Assembly (NCBI GenBank): GCA_965153355.1
Contig: OZ231127.1
Location: 61,752,001-61,816,000, forward strand
Length of the DNA: 64,000 nt
Source of the DNA: Flaccisagitta enflata
Taxonomy: Eukaryota; Chaetognatha; Sagittoidea; Aphragmophora
Reading direction: 5' to 3'
A model generated the notes under the pieces. The model was not told where the DNA came from and searched no databases. It saw only the letters and a list, made by a program, of their open reading frames with translations. The translations under genes were made by a program, and so were the position numbers. Of this stretch, positions 1-13,209 are shown one piece after another; the stretch's first letter is position 1; each line of letters begins with the position of its first letter.

Positions 1-3000
1 TGTGGACGGAATGGAGTCGGCGTCGTCCTGCGACAACTTCACCGACGATACCGGAGCGCCAGCCTGACGCCCCTCCCAAGCCGAGCCAACCACCCACCAT
101 TTGCCTTTTGAGTCGGCATCGACCAACTCTTCCAATGAAACGCGCAAAGAATTTTCGCCCTTGGAGGATTTCTTGGCGGTGAGAGTAGTGCGCAAAACCT
201 TGGAGAAAATAGTTTTACATTGTTTTCTGTGTTATCAAAGCAAATTAGTTATCGAGAGGATTTGAAAAATATTTTTTGTTTTCAGAAAGACTAATCATGA
301 TGCACACAGTGAGTAGCTAGAAGAGAGTTCATCATCTTTGGAGGTAGGCATACACTCATTTTCGATAATGGCATAGCATAGCATAGCATACGACCGAAAA
401 ATGGGTTACTATTTGGGCTTCTTTTATCCAAGATTGCAACTTCAGAGAATACTTATTTGAAATACATGGCAGAAGTCACTATTTTTGATAGAACTTTGCT
501 TCACCTTGATCATTCTCTCTGGTGTTTCAGCGTCGTAATTAGGGATTTTGGTCATGTTATTATTCTTTACTGCTAACAAGACGTCGAGCATGAATTGAAC
601 TCTGGACAATCCGACTGATTCAGAACTCGACGCCGCCGCATTTTTGCTCTCCGTCGCCCGGCGTTGAAGATCAGTTAGTCGGCTCTTTAACTCCATTGGA
701 TCTTCTTTCCTGAGCGAACAAAATTGAAAGTGTTAAGAGAAATGGGTCTAAATGAAATTCGTTTACCCTTCGCCCACCAATTCAAGTTGCCTCCAGGGCC
801 TTCTCGTTTTGCAGAGTAAGGGCCACGCCTTCAGAGGTTCAACAAATTATACCAAAAATGCGACTATCGCCGACTGGAAAAAAGTCGTTAAGGATCTCCT
901 TTTGTTTGTCCATCCATCCGGCAGTCGGTTGGTTGGTTTATCAAGCTCAAATTGAAAAGAGTGAGAATGTGCATTTTAGGCACTGCAGTAGTTGTGATTG
1001 AAAGTCGTTTGTGTGTTTGTTGGTTTTTGTGCGTGTCTGTTGGTTTTTGTGCGTGTCTGTTGGTTTTTGTGCGTGTCTGTTGGTTTTTGTGTGTACTTGT
1101 TGGTTTTTGTATGTACTTGTTGGTTTGTGTGTACTTGTTGGTTAGTGTGTGTTTGTTGGTTAGTGTGTGTTTGTTGGTTAGTGTGTGTTTGTTGGTTAGT
1201 GTGTGTTTGTTGGTTAGTGTGTGTTTGTTGGTTAGTGTGTGTTTGTTGGTTAGTGTGTGTTTGTTGGTTAGTGTGTGTTTGTTGGTTAGTGTGTGTTTGT
1301 TGGTTAGTGTGTGTTTGTTGGTTAGTGTGTGTTTGTTGGTTAGTGTGTGTTTGTTGGTTAGTGTGTGTTTGTTGGTTAGTGGGTGTTTGTTGGTTAGTGT
1401 GTGTTTATTGGTTAGTGTGTCTTTGTTGGTTAGTGTGTGTGTGTGTCTTTGTTGGTTAGTGTGTGTGTGTTTGTTGGTTAGTGTGTGTGTGTGTGTTTGT
1501 TGGTTTGTGTGTGTGTGTGTTTGTTGGTTAGTGTGTGTGTGTGTGTTTGTTGGTTAGTGTGTGTGTGTGTGTTTGTTGGTTAGTGTGTGTGTGTGTGTGT
1601 TTGTTGGTTAGTGTGTGTGTGTGCGTGTTTGTTGGTTAGTGTGTGTGTGTGCGTTTGTTGGTTAGTGTGTGTGTGTGCGTTTGTTGGTTAGTGTGTGTGT
1701 GTGTGTTGGTTGGTTAGTGTGTGTGTGTGTGTTTGTTGGTGTGTGTGTGTGTGTTTGTTGGTTAGTGTGTATGTGTGTGTTTGTTGGTTAGTGTGTATGT
1801 GTTGGTTAGTGTGTATGTGTTGGTTAGTGTATGTGTGTGTGTTGGTTAGTGTATGTGTGTTTGTTGGTTAGTGTATGTGTGTTTGTTGGTTAGAGTGTGT
1901 GCGTTTGTTGGTTTGAGTGTGTGTTTGTTGGTTTGAGTGTGTGTTTGTTGGTTTGAGTGTGTGTTTGTTGGTTTGAGTGTGTGTTTGTTGGTTTGAGTGT
2001 GTGTGTACTTGTTGGTGTGTGTGTACTTGTTGGTTTGTGTGTACTTGTTGGTGTGTGTGTACTTGTTGGTGTGTGTGTACTTGTTGGTGTGTGTGTACTT
2101 GTTGGTGTGTGTGTACTTGTTGGTGTGTGTGTACTTGTTGGTGTGTGTGTACTTGTTGGTGTGTGTGTACTTGTTGGTGTGTGTGTACTTGTTGGTGTGT
2201 GTGTACTTGTTGGTGTGTGTACTTGTTGGTGTGTGTGTACTTGTTGGTGTGTGTGTACTTGTTGGTGTGTGTGTACTTGTTGGTGTGTGTGTACTTGTTG
2301 GTGTGTGTGTACTTGTTGGTGTGTGTGTACTTGTTGGTGTGTGTGTACTTGTTGGTGTGTGTGTACTTGTTGGTGTGTGTGTACTTGTTGGTGTGTATGT
2401 ACTTGTTGGTGTGTATGTACTTGTTGGTGTGTGTGTACTTGTTGGTGTGTGTGTACTTGTTGGTGTGTGTACTTGTTGGTGTGTGTGTACTTGTTAATGT
2501 GTGTGTGTTTGTTGGTTTGAGTGTGTTCGTTGGTTTGTGTGTGATTGTTGGTGTGTGTGTGTTGGTGTGTGTTGGTGGGTGGGTGTGTTGGTGGGTGGGT
2601 GTGTTGGTGGGTGGGTGTGTTGGTTGGTGGGTGTGTTGGTTGGTGGGTGTGATGGTTGGTGGGTGTGATGGTTGGTGGGTGTGATGGTTGGTGGGTGTGA
2701 TGGTTGGTGGGTGTGATGGTTGGTGGGTGTGACGGTTGGTGGGTGCGATGGTTGGTGGGTGCGATGGTTGGTGGGTGCGATGGTTGGTGGGTGCGATGGT
2801 TGGTGGGTGTGTTGGTTGGTGAGTGGGTGGGTGTGTGTGTTTGTTTGTGCCTGTGCGTGTCTGTTTGTATGTGCCTGTGCGTGTGTTTGTCAGTGCCGAT
2901 GTGAGTGTGTGTGTGTCTGTGTGTGGGCGCGTGCATGCGTGCGTGCGTGCGAGAGAGATACAATCGATACAATTAGTTTTCTTCAATGTTCCAGTTTCTA

Positions 3001-5724
3001 GTTGCGGACACGCAACTCTATAAGAGGCTTTGTCCGTCCGTTGGTCAGTCCGTCATGGTGATAGAGTTGGAAAGTGAAAGAACACGCATTTCCGCCCCTG
3101 CCCACCCGTCCGCAACTGGTATCGGCCGTGTATCCGGCCTTGTTTTAAGGCAAGACCTCCTGTGCCCGTGGTGACTTACCTGAGGTAAAATCCAATATTT
3201 TTGAAAATGATCAGAATCATTTCGACGTCCTTGCTGGAAAATCGCTGCGTCAATCGTTTTACGACATCAAACAATAGGCCACAATGGACGACTTTAAAGA
3301 GAAAGAGACCGCACAGCAGACCAACGACGTTATCAGCCCTTTTGTCCGAATCATCCGTTTCGCCGGACTATTGATGGTGGCAAGTCAAATGAACATTTTA
3401 AAATTACGCCGATAGATCGGAACGGAAATCCGCCCATTTAAGCCCGCAAGACTATGTCATTTCTTCATATAAATTTCGTAGCTACAATTTGACATCCGTT
3501 CAGACCATTAAAGGATTAGTACATACCCGCGTGAATTGCTCGAACATCTTGGCACATTCCTGCAGCAACTTGGCCCCGACCTCGGCTCCGACGGTTTGAT
3601 GCAAAACCCCAACTAGGAGAGAATGCTCTAACAGAAATCGCGATGCAGTCACTTGACCACTTGGAACGCACGCACCCAATACCAACTCCGTCAATGCGCC
3701 CGTCACCAAATTTCTACGTTAGGGAAAATTAAGGAAGTATTACAGTACATATTATGAAATGACATTGAAACGGAATGGAGACAAACTATTCCCTCCATGG
3801 GGCATAATGTTTACACAGCAGCAGCATCGGTCCAGTTCGGGAGGGGAGATTACACCTAAGTAGTGACAACATTCCTAAGCTCTACTCAAGGCGCTTGGAC
3901 GAAACTCATCTGGAAATAAAGTTTGACAACGTAAAATGGGACAGACATTTCCCTTCCCCGTGGGCTTCCGTTAAAGATGCCCACTATCCACCACACAACT
4001 TGTGGAAACGAAACGAAACGAAACCTTGGGGTGCTTGAGTAAATTTCTTCAATAGAGGTTGCGATTGAAGAGACATTGGCTTCACTCAGTCGATTCAGTA
4101 ACCCTTTGACTTGACGCGAGATTTTTGATCGTTTCTCGGAATCTGGTGTAAACGCGTTCTCATTCTAAGGATAAAAGAAATAGAGGAAAGCAACTATTTA
4201 ATGGTTAAAATGTCACAAATCTCTTCAAACAAACGTAATTTGCTACTCGTCAGAAAGACTAATCATGGCGCTCATGTAGATAGCGATGAATAGATTCATC
4301 ACATACCACCCGCGTAAAGCACCGCCCTCAACGCAGATTTAAGTTTTCACCTTTTGCATGGCCGCTCTCAGAGAAGGAGGGATGTATTTTGACTGTGATG
4401 GAATCGATAGCGTTGCGACTGCTTCGTCATTTTCTCCGGACTTATTCGCCTCTTCTCCATCTTTGACCTTCGTCCTTCGTTCGCCTGGTTCAGCCACGCC
4501 TTGATTATCCTTCACGATCTCCCGCGTCTTTGCGTCGCGAATGCGGCCATAAATATCCTCAAAGGTCCCGACTCCCTCCTCGGAAGACCGCTCTTCGTCA
4601 ACTGCCTTATCACCCATCACATCCTCGGCGTCGCTTTGATCTACAACAGCCTCATTGAGGGACCCTTCCTCTTCCGATTCACCATCCTCATCTAATTCGT
4701 CTTCGATTTCCGGAACCTCTTCCCTTTCCTCCTCGACCAATTCATCTTCATCATTCAATTCGTCTTCCTCTTCATTCAAATCCTCATCCTCACCATCCAG
4801 CTCATCCTCCTCCGAGGCATCCTCCTCATCTGAATTTCCATCGTCAGATATACTCCCATCCGTCATATCACCGTCCAATGAGTCCACTAGGCTGTCCTCA
4901 TCTCCATCATCTTCCATGGTATCGCCTTCATCCTCGCTTTCTTCATCCTCTTCGGCATCGTCTTTTATTTTTCTTTGTTCCCTTCTTACCATGACTTTGG
5001 ACTTCTTTTTTTCCTCATTCTTCTCCAAGTCTTTCTCCGCTTGGGCTGCCGATTCCCGCGTCGTCTCTTCGCATAACTCCAAAAGAAAATCCAAGCCATC
5101 CAATTTGAAACTGGTCGGCATCTTTGACTCCGCAGGCTTGTCATCACCGCCTCCATCGTTCTTTTTGGTCTTCCGTTTTTTGATTCCCAAGTTTTTCTCC
5201 AACGACCGAATGATTTTATCTTCTTCCTTGTTCGCTTTCAATAATTGCTCCTTGCGGATCTCTTGAGCCTGACGACGCCATTCCTCCATCTCGTCCACAG
5301 TTTCGTCTAATTTTGCTTCTCCGCCTTCTAATTTACCAGTGTTTCTATTCTTTTTCTTTTTCTTCTTTTTCTTGTTTTTTTGTTTCTTCTCATTGCCATT
5401 TTTATCTTTTCGCGCCATATCAGAGTCAAGCGTTTCTTTTCCTTGTTTCTTTAACTGAAAATCGCGAGCTTTCGCTTTCTTTTCCTTCTTCATGAGTTTA
5501 CGTTTTTCTTTTCGATTCATACCCGCTTTTCCGGTTTTCAGCATGCCCCCGTGCGAGGGCCCGACAGACGCATCACCTTTCATCGCTCCTTCAAACACAA
5601 ACTCCGTCAAATCATCCCGGAATCGTTTCAAATTGGGCGCTTCGAGGGCTTGAGCCCGCCCTTTACGCTTGGGCATCCTACTCTCGTTCAGTTTTTTTTT
5701 CAAAAGTTCAAAACATCCCCGCAA
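1..5724 (-). CDS. NOM1: Nucleolar MIF4G domain protein NOM1 (Sgd1-like), C-terminus beyond window
   Basis: Six exons can be joined in phase on the minus strand: 5724-4351, 4164-4025, 3713-3527, 3367-3180, 709-505 and 198 to beyond base 1, all with GT-AG borders. The first exon encodes a lysine-rich then very acidic region with KKKKKKKNR and long E/D runs, ending [12 protein letters not shown]. The next exons encode the MIF4G domain: [68 protein letters not shown] and [13 protein letters not shown], the order found in NOM1 proteins. The family acts in the nucleolus in 40S ribosome assembly and binds eIF4A-like helicases. The MA3 domain expected downstream lies off the left edge. Two starts are possible: 5724, or the internal Met at 5676 (MPKRKG), which has A at -3. 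The start lies only 140 bp downstream of the RPL27A stop. Confidence 0.93.
1010..2955. repeat. GT-rich minisatellite with shifting unit types
   Basis: Successive blocks of related units run head to tail. From 1010 to 1130 the unit is TTGGTTTTTGTGCGTGTCTG. From 1130 to 1900 it is GTTAGTGTGTGTTTGTTG with expanding GT tracts. From 1905 to 2000 it is GTTTGAGTGTGTGTTTGTTG, from 2000 to 2500 GTGTGTGTACTTGTTGGT (about 18-20 bp), and from 2560 to 2830 GGTGGGTGTGATGGTT (about 16 bp), ending in GT/GC-rich DNA. All units share the TTGGT core. Long open frames on both strands ([11 protein letters not shown] or THQQVHT types) are artefacts of repeat lengths divisible by three. Confidence 0.95.
2998..3146 (+). 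mobile_element. Family-A hairpin element
   Basis: It begins CTAGTTGCGGACACGCAACT, a hairpin with GTTGCG/CGCAAC stem, then TCTATAAGAGGCTTTGTCCG and a GTCC-type tract. It ends CCGTCCGCAACTGG followed by CCGTGTATCCGGCCTTGTT. The first nine bases (GTTGCGGAC) are exactly complementary to GTCCGCAAC near the 3' end. No coding capacity. Confidence 0.8.
4351..5724 (-). CDS. NOM1: NOM1 exon 1: basic then acidic low-complexity N-terminal region
   Basis: This is the longest exon, about 458 codons. It opens with a basic segment ([21 protein letters not shown]) and a lysine run near residue 120, as expected for nucleolar targeting. A stretch of roughly 130 residues dominated by Glu and Asp follows, then a conserved-looking [19 protein letters not shown] motif near the end. 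The donor reads CAAAAG|GTGAAA at 4351/4350; reading through it reaches a stop within four codons, which supports splicing there. A serine-rich open frame on the opposite strand is only the antisense of the acidic run. Confidence 0.9.
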
Positions 5725-5864
5725 TGCTAAGGCGCATTGCCCTTACTATCACCTATAAAATAAGGGAGATGAAAACGAATGGAATTTGAGAAAAAAATGT
5801 CGAAGGCTCGCGGATGGAATAACACCTAAAATCGATTTTTTCGATAAAATCAATTGCGAATCAA

Positions 5865-8583
<2,719 letters not shown>

Positions 8584-8643
<60 letters not shown>
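8584..8643. repeat. (AG)n microsatellite
   Basis: An uninterrupted AG run of about 58 bp lies within a longer purine-only tract starting near 8430. Confidence 0.97.
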
Positions 8644-8646
<3 letters not shown>

Positions 8647-8754
8647 TCATACAGAGAATTTGAAGTTAATAGGTTGAAAGAAGAAAAATGTTTATAAAGA
8701 TCAGAAGTGAAAGGAGAAAGGAAGAAAAAAAGAGGAAAGAAAGACAGAGCTACA

Positions 8755-8906
8755 CAGGAGCAGTGCTGGAGAAGGTCACTAAAGCATTTGGGCAGAAGCA
8801 GTGGGCTCAAAAAGCTCAAAGACGCCGAAAAAGTAAAAAGGGGACCGACCAACCGATGGACCGACATAGCGGGATGTAGAGTCGTGTAGCACGCGACTAA
8901 AAACCG
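8755..8906 (-). mobile_element. Family-B hairpin element, 3'-truncated
   Basis: On the minus strand the 5' end reads TTTTTAGTCGCGTGCTACACGACTC and passes into (GGTC)n. The inner part (AGTGCTGGAGAAGGTCACT) matches the element at 59001-59195. The GTATCCGGCCTTGTT end is missing. Confidence 0.65.
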
Positions 8907-8909
8907 CGT

Positions 8910-9935
8910 TTTAAAAATTTCGCGATACGGATGTGCTTTTTCGACTCTTGTGAGTTTTTTTAAAGGAATTCCGCTATACATAATATTCGCTACACAAGAA
9001 TATGTCCAAAACTGACACCGACTTTTTTCCAGATACATGAGTCTCATTTTCAACAAAACTGGGTTGAATCACTAAAAGTACATACATTTGTGATCTTTAC
9101 TTGTGCCTAAAAAATAATAATGAATGAAATTTAAAAAAAAAATGGTGTCCCCCAAAAAACTGTCCCCATAATCCCTGAAGATCATGAGTTAATCCAACAT
9201 TCCAACAACCTTTTGCATAATGACCCACCCGTTTGTCTAACAAGTCTGAGTGTCTGTTTCCACTCTGGTTTACACTTTCTTTTATGAGAGACTTCATATT
9301 TTAAACTCAGCCTGGATTCTTTTAAATTTGTTTCTTGTTTGAGGCTGAAATTCTCTAAAAACTGTTCTTAATCTTTTCAACATGAAAAATAGACAAAAAG
9401 TATAAAAGAATTTCAATTATTAAATATTGTTTATATATTTTGTTGAAAACTTGTTCATTTCTATAGAACTATGAAAATCTTATCTAATTTGACATGATAA
9501 ACCAAAAAATAAGAGGCAGTTTCAAAAAAAAAAAAAAAAAAAACTACTGATTTTTCTTGAAATTTTGAGTAATTGTCATCATTTTATAAAGATTCTTCAA
9601 AAATTTTTTTCTTATAAAACCCCAAGCAGGAAATTTGGCACAAACAAAATGGTAAAGAAACGGCACTTTTAGGTGGTCCGGTGAGGTGATATTGGGACTA
9701 TAGTACCACAATTAGTTCTACTGATTAGTGGTATGAACTGTCATTCACTCATACAATCGTTGCGCCCTTTAGAAGGCTTCAAAAATATAACGGACGTTCG
9801 GATTTTGACGAATCTTTACCAGCAGAATTCGGCAAAATGAGAACTCGTCACTATCCCATATTCTCCTTTCGTTCCATCATCGTCCCTTCCATGTCATTAA
9901 GCGGTCAGTGCTTTTTACAAGCTTCGGCCACGATG
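8910..9935. other. AT-rich intergenic stretch
   Basis: About 1 kb of AT-rich sequence with poly-A runs. I see no gene, terminal repeat or tandem array. Confidence 0.6.
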
Positions 9936-10139
9936 TTAAATGGTCATACCAATGCATGATGGAGTCCGGGTTATAAAGATAACTGAACAAGCCCGACCGG
10001 GCAACGATGCGTCCGGGCTGTGTCTCAGCGTGTATTGATCATGTGACATATGTAGGGAGAGACAGATGGACGAACAGACGGGTGAAAATACTCTCAAAAC
10101 ATCTGGTTGATCATTTGTTTCAGTGTAGGATCTCACCGA

Positions 10140-10275
10140 GGCCAAAAACTGCCGAGCAACGCGGTTTTTGCACAGGCGTAACGGACCGACCGACCGACGG
10201 ACGGACCGACGGATGGACGGACGGACGGACAGACCCTCTTATAGAGATGCGGTTCTGACGGACGCATCTAAAAAA
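10140..10275 (-). mobile_element. Hairpin element fragment (family A/C type)
   Basis: On the minus strand it starts TTTTTTAGATGCGTCCGTCAGAACCGCATCTCTATAAGAGG (stem GATGCG/CGCATC, longer loop), then a long GTCC/GGTC tract ending near TTACGCC. The canonical TATCCGGCCTTGTT end is absent. Confidence 0.6.
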
Positions 10276-10523
10276 CATGGATAAAAACATGCCGGTTTCA
10301 TCCACTCATTTGAGATGCATTTAAGAAAACCATGGCACATTTACTTTAATATTACTTCAGATTTCAGAGCTTTTCATTGCCTATTGCCATTAATCTTGGC
10401 TCATTAGCACTCTTAATTACTAGGCTTTTGCACTACATGTGTTATATAGCAAAATTGGTCCTATATTGATGTAACAACCAGGCCTGAAAATAGAGCGTGC
10501 CCGTTAAACGCAGTCTTGCTGTT

Positions 10524-10560
10524 GGGCACGCAGCTGGCAGCTTTTGCCAGCTGCGTGCCC
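10524..10560. repeat. Perfect hairpin, 16-bp arms
   Basis: GGGCACGCAGCTGGCA at 10524-10539 is followed by a 5-base loop and its exact reverse complement at 10545-10560. The stem is GC-rich and very stable. Confidence 0.95.
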
Positions 10561-10687
10561 GGTGTGCACACTCTTGTTTTTCTGATTTTTTTTGATTTTC
10601 ACTAACTTTTCTGATCTGTCGTGCTTCTGAAAAAAAAACATGCAAAACGATTGTTCTCAGCATTGTTATCTCCCTTTTGCGTTCATC

Positions 10688-10737
10688 TCTTCAAACCATC
10701 ATTCATTCATTCATTCATTCATTCATTCATTCATTCT
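10688..10737. repeat. (ATTC)n microsatellite
   Basis: About ten copies of ATTC/CATT lie inside the 10.5-11.9 kb interval. Confidence 0.9.
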
Positions 10738-10910
10738 CTTGAGCATTCATTAGTTCATTCATTTTTGAATCGCGAGATGCAAGTATTAGCCTAAACTTGG
10801 CTTCATTCTTCTTTTCCTTCTTAGTGCGTTTAAAAGAGTGTGTCGGAAATTTTACCTAGGCCTAGGCTAATTTATGCGCCTGGCTGATTAAGAATGTATT
10901 AATCAATGAA

Positions 10911-11090
10911 CAAAACTGCCAATTTTGGCGTCTATTTTCATTCTTGTAACCTCGCATGCCTACCCACTTGCCTTTACTTTCATTTAGTTGTTCATTCAAT
11001 CATCTACTCAATCATTCATTTAATATGTAGCAAGTGGGTAGGCATGCAAGGTTACAAGAATGAAAATAGACGCCAAAATTGGCAGTTTTG
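10911..11090. repeat. 61-bp inverted repeat (hairpin, 58-bp spacer)
   Basis: Bases 10911-10971 and 11030-11090 are reverse complements with one mismatch over 61 bp (core ATTTTGGCGTCTATTTTCAT). The spacer is AT-rich with ATTC repeats. The right arm merges into a minus-strand family-C 5' end (GACGTTTGCGTGACTGAC to 11180). Confidence 0.93.
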
Positions 11091-11185
11091 CGCGGTTTTG
11101 ACGTTTGCGTGACTGACTGTCAGACCAACTGGCTGACCAACCAACGGATAGACATAACTCCTTATAGATGTCTGAGGATGCAATT
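11091..11185 (-). mobile_element. Family-C 5' end (minus strand)
   Basis: Read on the minus strand it begins TTTTTAATTGCATCCTCAGACATC and TATAAGGAG, then GGTTGGTCAGCC and a CGCAAACGTC block also found in the copies at 11217 and 29505. Confidence 0.55.
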
Positions 11186-11216
11186 AAAAAGAAAGTCTAA
11201 GCTTAACCACACTCTT

Positions 11217-11506
11217 TTTAAGTGCGTCCTCCCACTTCTATAAGAGGTCTTGGCCGTCGGTTGGTTGGTCGGTTGGTTGGTGGGTCGGTCGGTAACGCAG
11301 ACGTTTGAAATGCGCAAAACGGCTCATTCTGATATATTCCATCATTCCTATCACCTTTCATGCCTTACCACATTCTTTTCATTCATTCATTCATCCGTTC
11401 ATTCATTCATCTGTTAAATCATTCATTCATTCATCAAAAATGTTCATTCACAAATTCTTAATCAAGCGAGGCGCACTTATTGCCCTTCACTTGGCCTTGT
11501 TTATGA
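11217..11506 (+). mobile_element. Family-C hairpin element
   Basis: It starts TTTTTAAGTGCGTCCTCCCACTTCTATAAGAGG (stem AAGTG/CACTT), then (GGTTGGTC)n and CGCAGACGTTTGAAATGCGC. It has an ATTCATTC core and ends GCGAGGCGCACTT, CACTTGGCCTTGTTT. AAGTGCG at 11220-11226 is complementary to CGCACTT at 11472-11478. Confidence 0.75.
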
Positions 11507-11526
11507 GAACCTAGTTTTTTTTTTTC

Positions 11527-11670
11527 AGTCAGGGACACGCGACTCTAGACGTTGGTCTGTCAGTTGGTCCATGCGTAACATAACATTTTTAAATTGCGAA
11601 TGGTTTTTGCATTTCTGCTCCTGCCCAACTGTCCGTGACTGGATTGCCGTGTATCCAGCCTTGTATTTTT
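11527..11670 (+). mobile_element. Diverged family-A/B hairpin element
   Basis: It starts CAGTCAGGGACACGCGACTCTAG and GTTGGTCTGTCAGTTGGTCC, and ends CTGTCCGTGACTGGATTGCC, GTGTATCCAGCCTTG. Terminal complementarity is partial here. Confidence 0.6.
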
Positions 11671-12128
11671 TTTTGAAAAGGCTTCAAAATGTTCCAATTT
11701 AAGAGTTGTAGCCATGTTACTAGTAGCTATCTCTATCTCTTCTGAAGGCCTCATAAAAATAATATGCAGTTAGAAGTATGGTAAAACTAACCTTTTTACC
11801 AGGCACGTTCCTTTCCTGTTGGGCACGCTAGAATACTGGGGGGCGTGCCGGCTCCTATAAAATACTAATTTCAGGCCTGAGCATAACACACTTCATCATA
11901 TTTGTGTCAAATTTCCTGCTCAGGGTGTTAAATTTCTAAAACCGAATCTCAACCTGAGCATTCTCATATTTTGTTCTTAAAATGTTGGCAAATCCCAGGC
12001 TCATGTCTCTTATTAAATAAAAGTATACATTGTGAATTCTGTCTATCTCCTGTCTGTCTCCTGTTTATCTCCTGTCTTTCTCTTGTTAAAACACAGAAAT
12101 CGCTGGCTCTCTCCCTCTGTCTCTGACC

Positions 12129-12132
<4 letters not shown>

Positions 12133-12170
<38 letters not shown>
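12133..12170. repeat. (CT)n microsatellite
   Basis: An uninterrupted CT run of about 37 bp. Confidence 0.95.
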
Positions 12171-12173
<3 letters not shown>

Positions 12174-12435
12174 GTGCATGCGAAAGCACGAATATCAGTC
12201 GTAAAACTTTCGCGCTTCCTAGTCTTACAAACGTGCCGGCGCTCCCGCTAGTGCGCGTGTTCGGTGCGCGCTCAACCTAACCCACGCGCGCCAGGCGTTG
12301 ACGCGACTGAGGCAAAAGGCGTTGAGCGACTCAGCACTGTTAACCAGCGAGAAAGGGAAAAAATGATCGAATCCGCCAAGAACTTATGCAACGATGGCGA
12401 ATAGCCCTGATGACTATCCTCCTTGTTATGATTAT

Positions 12436-12437
<2 letters not shown>

Positions 12438-12523
<86 letters not shown>
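12438..12523. repeat. (CT)n microsatellite
   Basis: An uninterrupted CT run of about 85 bp. Confidence 0.97.
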
Positions 12524-12525
<2 letters not shown>

Positions 12526-12677
12526 ATTTTCTAGACGGTCAAGATACCATTTATCCGCCCGTTTGGATAAATGTTTGTTTCCTCTCTCACTCCTGGGAGA
12601 TAGCAGACAGACATCTACGGACAGACAAATGCTAAGTTCGGCCGTTCGATTTATTTATTTTTTTTTTCACCAAAAAA

Positions 12678-12880
12678 AAATCCGTTGGTCAGTTGATCCG
12701 TGATGATCGAGTGGATAAGTGGAAAAACAAGAGTTTTAGATACTTTTTGTATGCGTCTGGAAGGAGTGGGGGGTCGAACTGTGGGGTTGGACGCCCCTTC
12801 CCACCCGCGTCATTTGTTTTTTTCATTCTTTCTTTTTTTTCATTCTTTCTTTTTTTCATTCTCTCTCTTTCTTCTCTCTC
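12678..12880 (+). mobile_element. Family-A subtype fragment, 5' and 3' ends missing
   Basis: It contains the family-A interior (TCCGTTGGTCAGTTGATCCG, GGAAAAACAAGAGTTTTAGA, GGGTTGGACGCCCCTTCC) shared with the two copies at 42589-42990, and abuts the full family-A element that starts at 12886. Confidence 0.55.
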
Positions 12881-12885
12881 TTTTT

Positions 12886-13035
12886 AGTTGCGGACACGCA
12901 ACTCTATAAGAGGCTTTGTCCGTCCGTCCGTTGATCCGTCCGTCCGTGGTGATCGAGTTGGAAAGTGTGAAAACGCGCATTTCCGCCCCTGCCCACCCGT
13001 CCGCAACTGGTATTGGCCGTGTATCCGGCCTTGTT
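12886..13035 (+). mobile_element. Family-A hairpin element, full length
   Basis: It runs from TAGTTGCGGACACGCAACTC, through TATAAGAGGCTTTGTCCG and (GTCC)n, to CCGTCCGCAACTGGTATTGG and CCGTGTATCCGGCCTTGTT. GTTGCGGAC at 12888-12896 pairs exactly with GTCCGCAAC at 12999-13007. It is about 150 bp and is the cleanest family-A copy. Confidence 0.85.
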
Positions 13036-13209
13036 ATCTTTCGACATCAGTGACACTCTCTTTTTTTTATCTTCATCACTCCTTTTCATCTTCCCCTCAT
13101 TTTGTCAACAGATCAAAATCTTTTCAGATACGTTATGGTGCATGTTATCCACCGTCATCCGTCCATATAATTTCACATTTCTTATCGAAGCATTTATTTA
13201 AAGTTTCTG

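Larger units (their letters stand above)
710..3179 (-). other. NOM1: NOM1 intron (2.47 kb) filled by minisatellite and one mobile element
   Basis: The intron joins YLR (exon ending at 3180, donor GTAAGT) to [11 protein letters not shown] (exon beginning at 709), and the split codon AG|G restores arginine. About 1.95 kb of it is the GT-rich minisatellite at 1010-2955, followed immediately by a family-A hairpin element (2998-3146) only about 30 bp from the 3180 exon. It is far longer than the other NOM1 introns seen here (about 160-310 bp). Confidence 0.85.
10480..11878. mobile_element. Possible terminal-inverted-repeat element with AGGCCTGAAA ends
   Basis: The left end reads AGGCCTGAAAATAG (10480). 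The right end is its inverted partner CTAATTTCAGGCCT (11865-11878), and both are followed inward by GGGCACGC/GCGTGCC-rich sequence. A third copy of the end (GGAATTTTATAGGA beside AGGCCTGAA, inverted) lies at 19270-19310. No target-site duplication is evident. Two hairpin elements and a 61-bp inverted repeat lie inside. Confidence 0.45.

Noticed and set aside
1868-2986. Long open frames of THQQVHT or CVCLLV type on both strands
   Set aside because: They arise because minisatellite unit lengths keep frame; all frames of the array are open and composition is pure repeat.
4655-5266. Serine-rich plus-strand open frame
   Set aside because: Antisense of the acidic NOM1 exon; Glu/Asp codons read as Ser codons in reverse.
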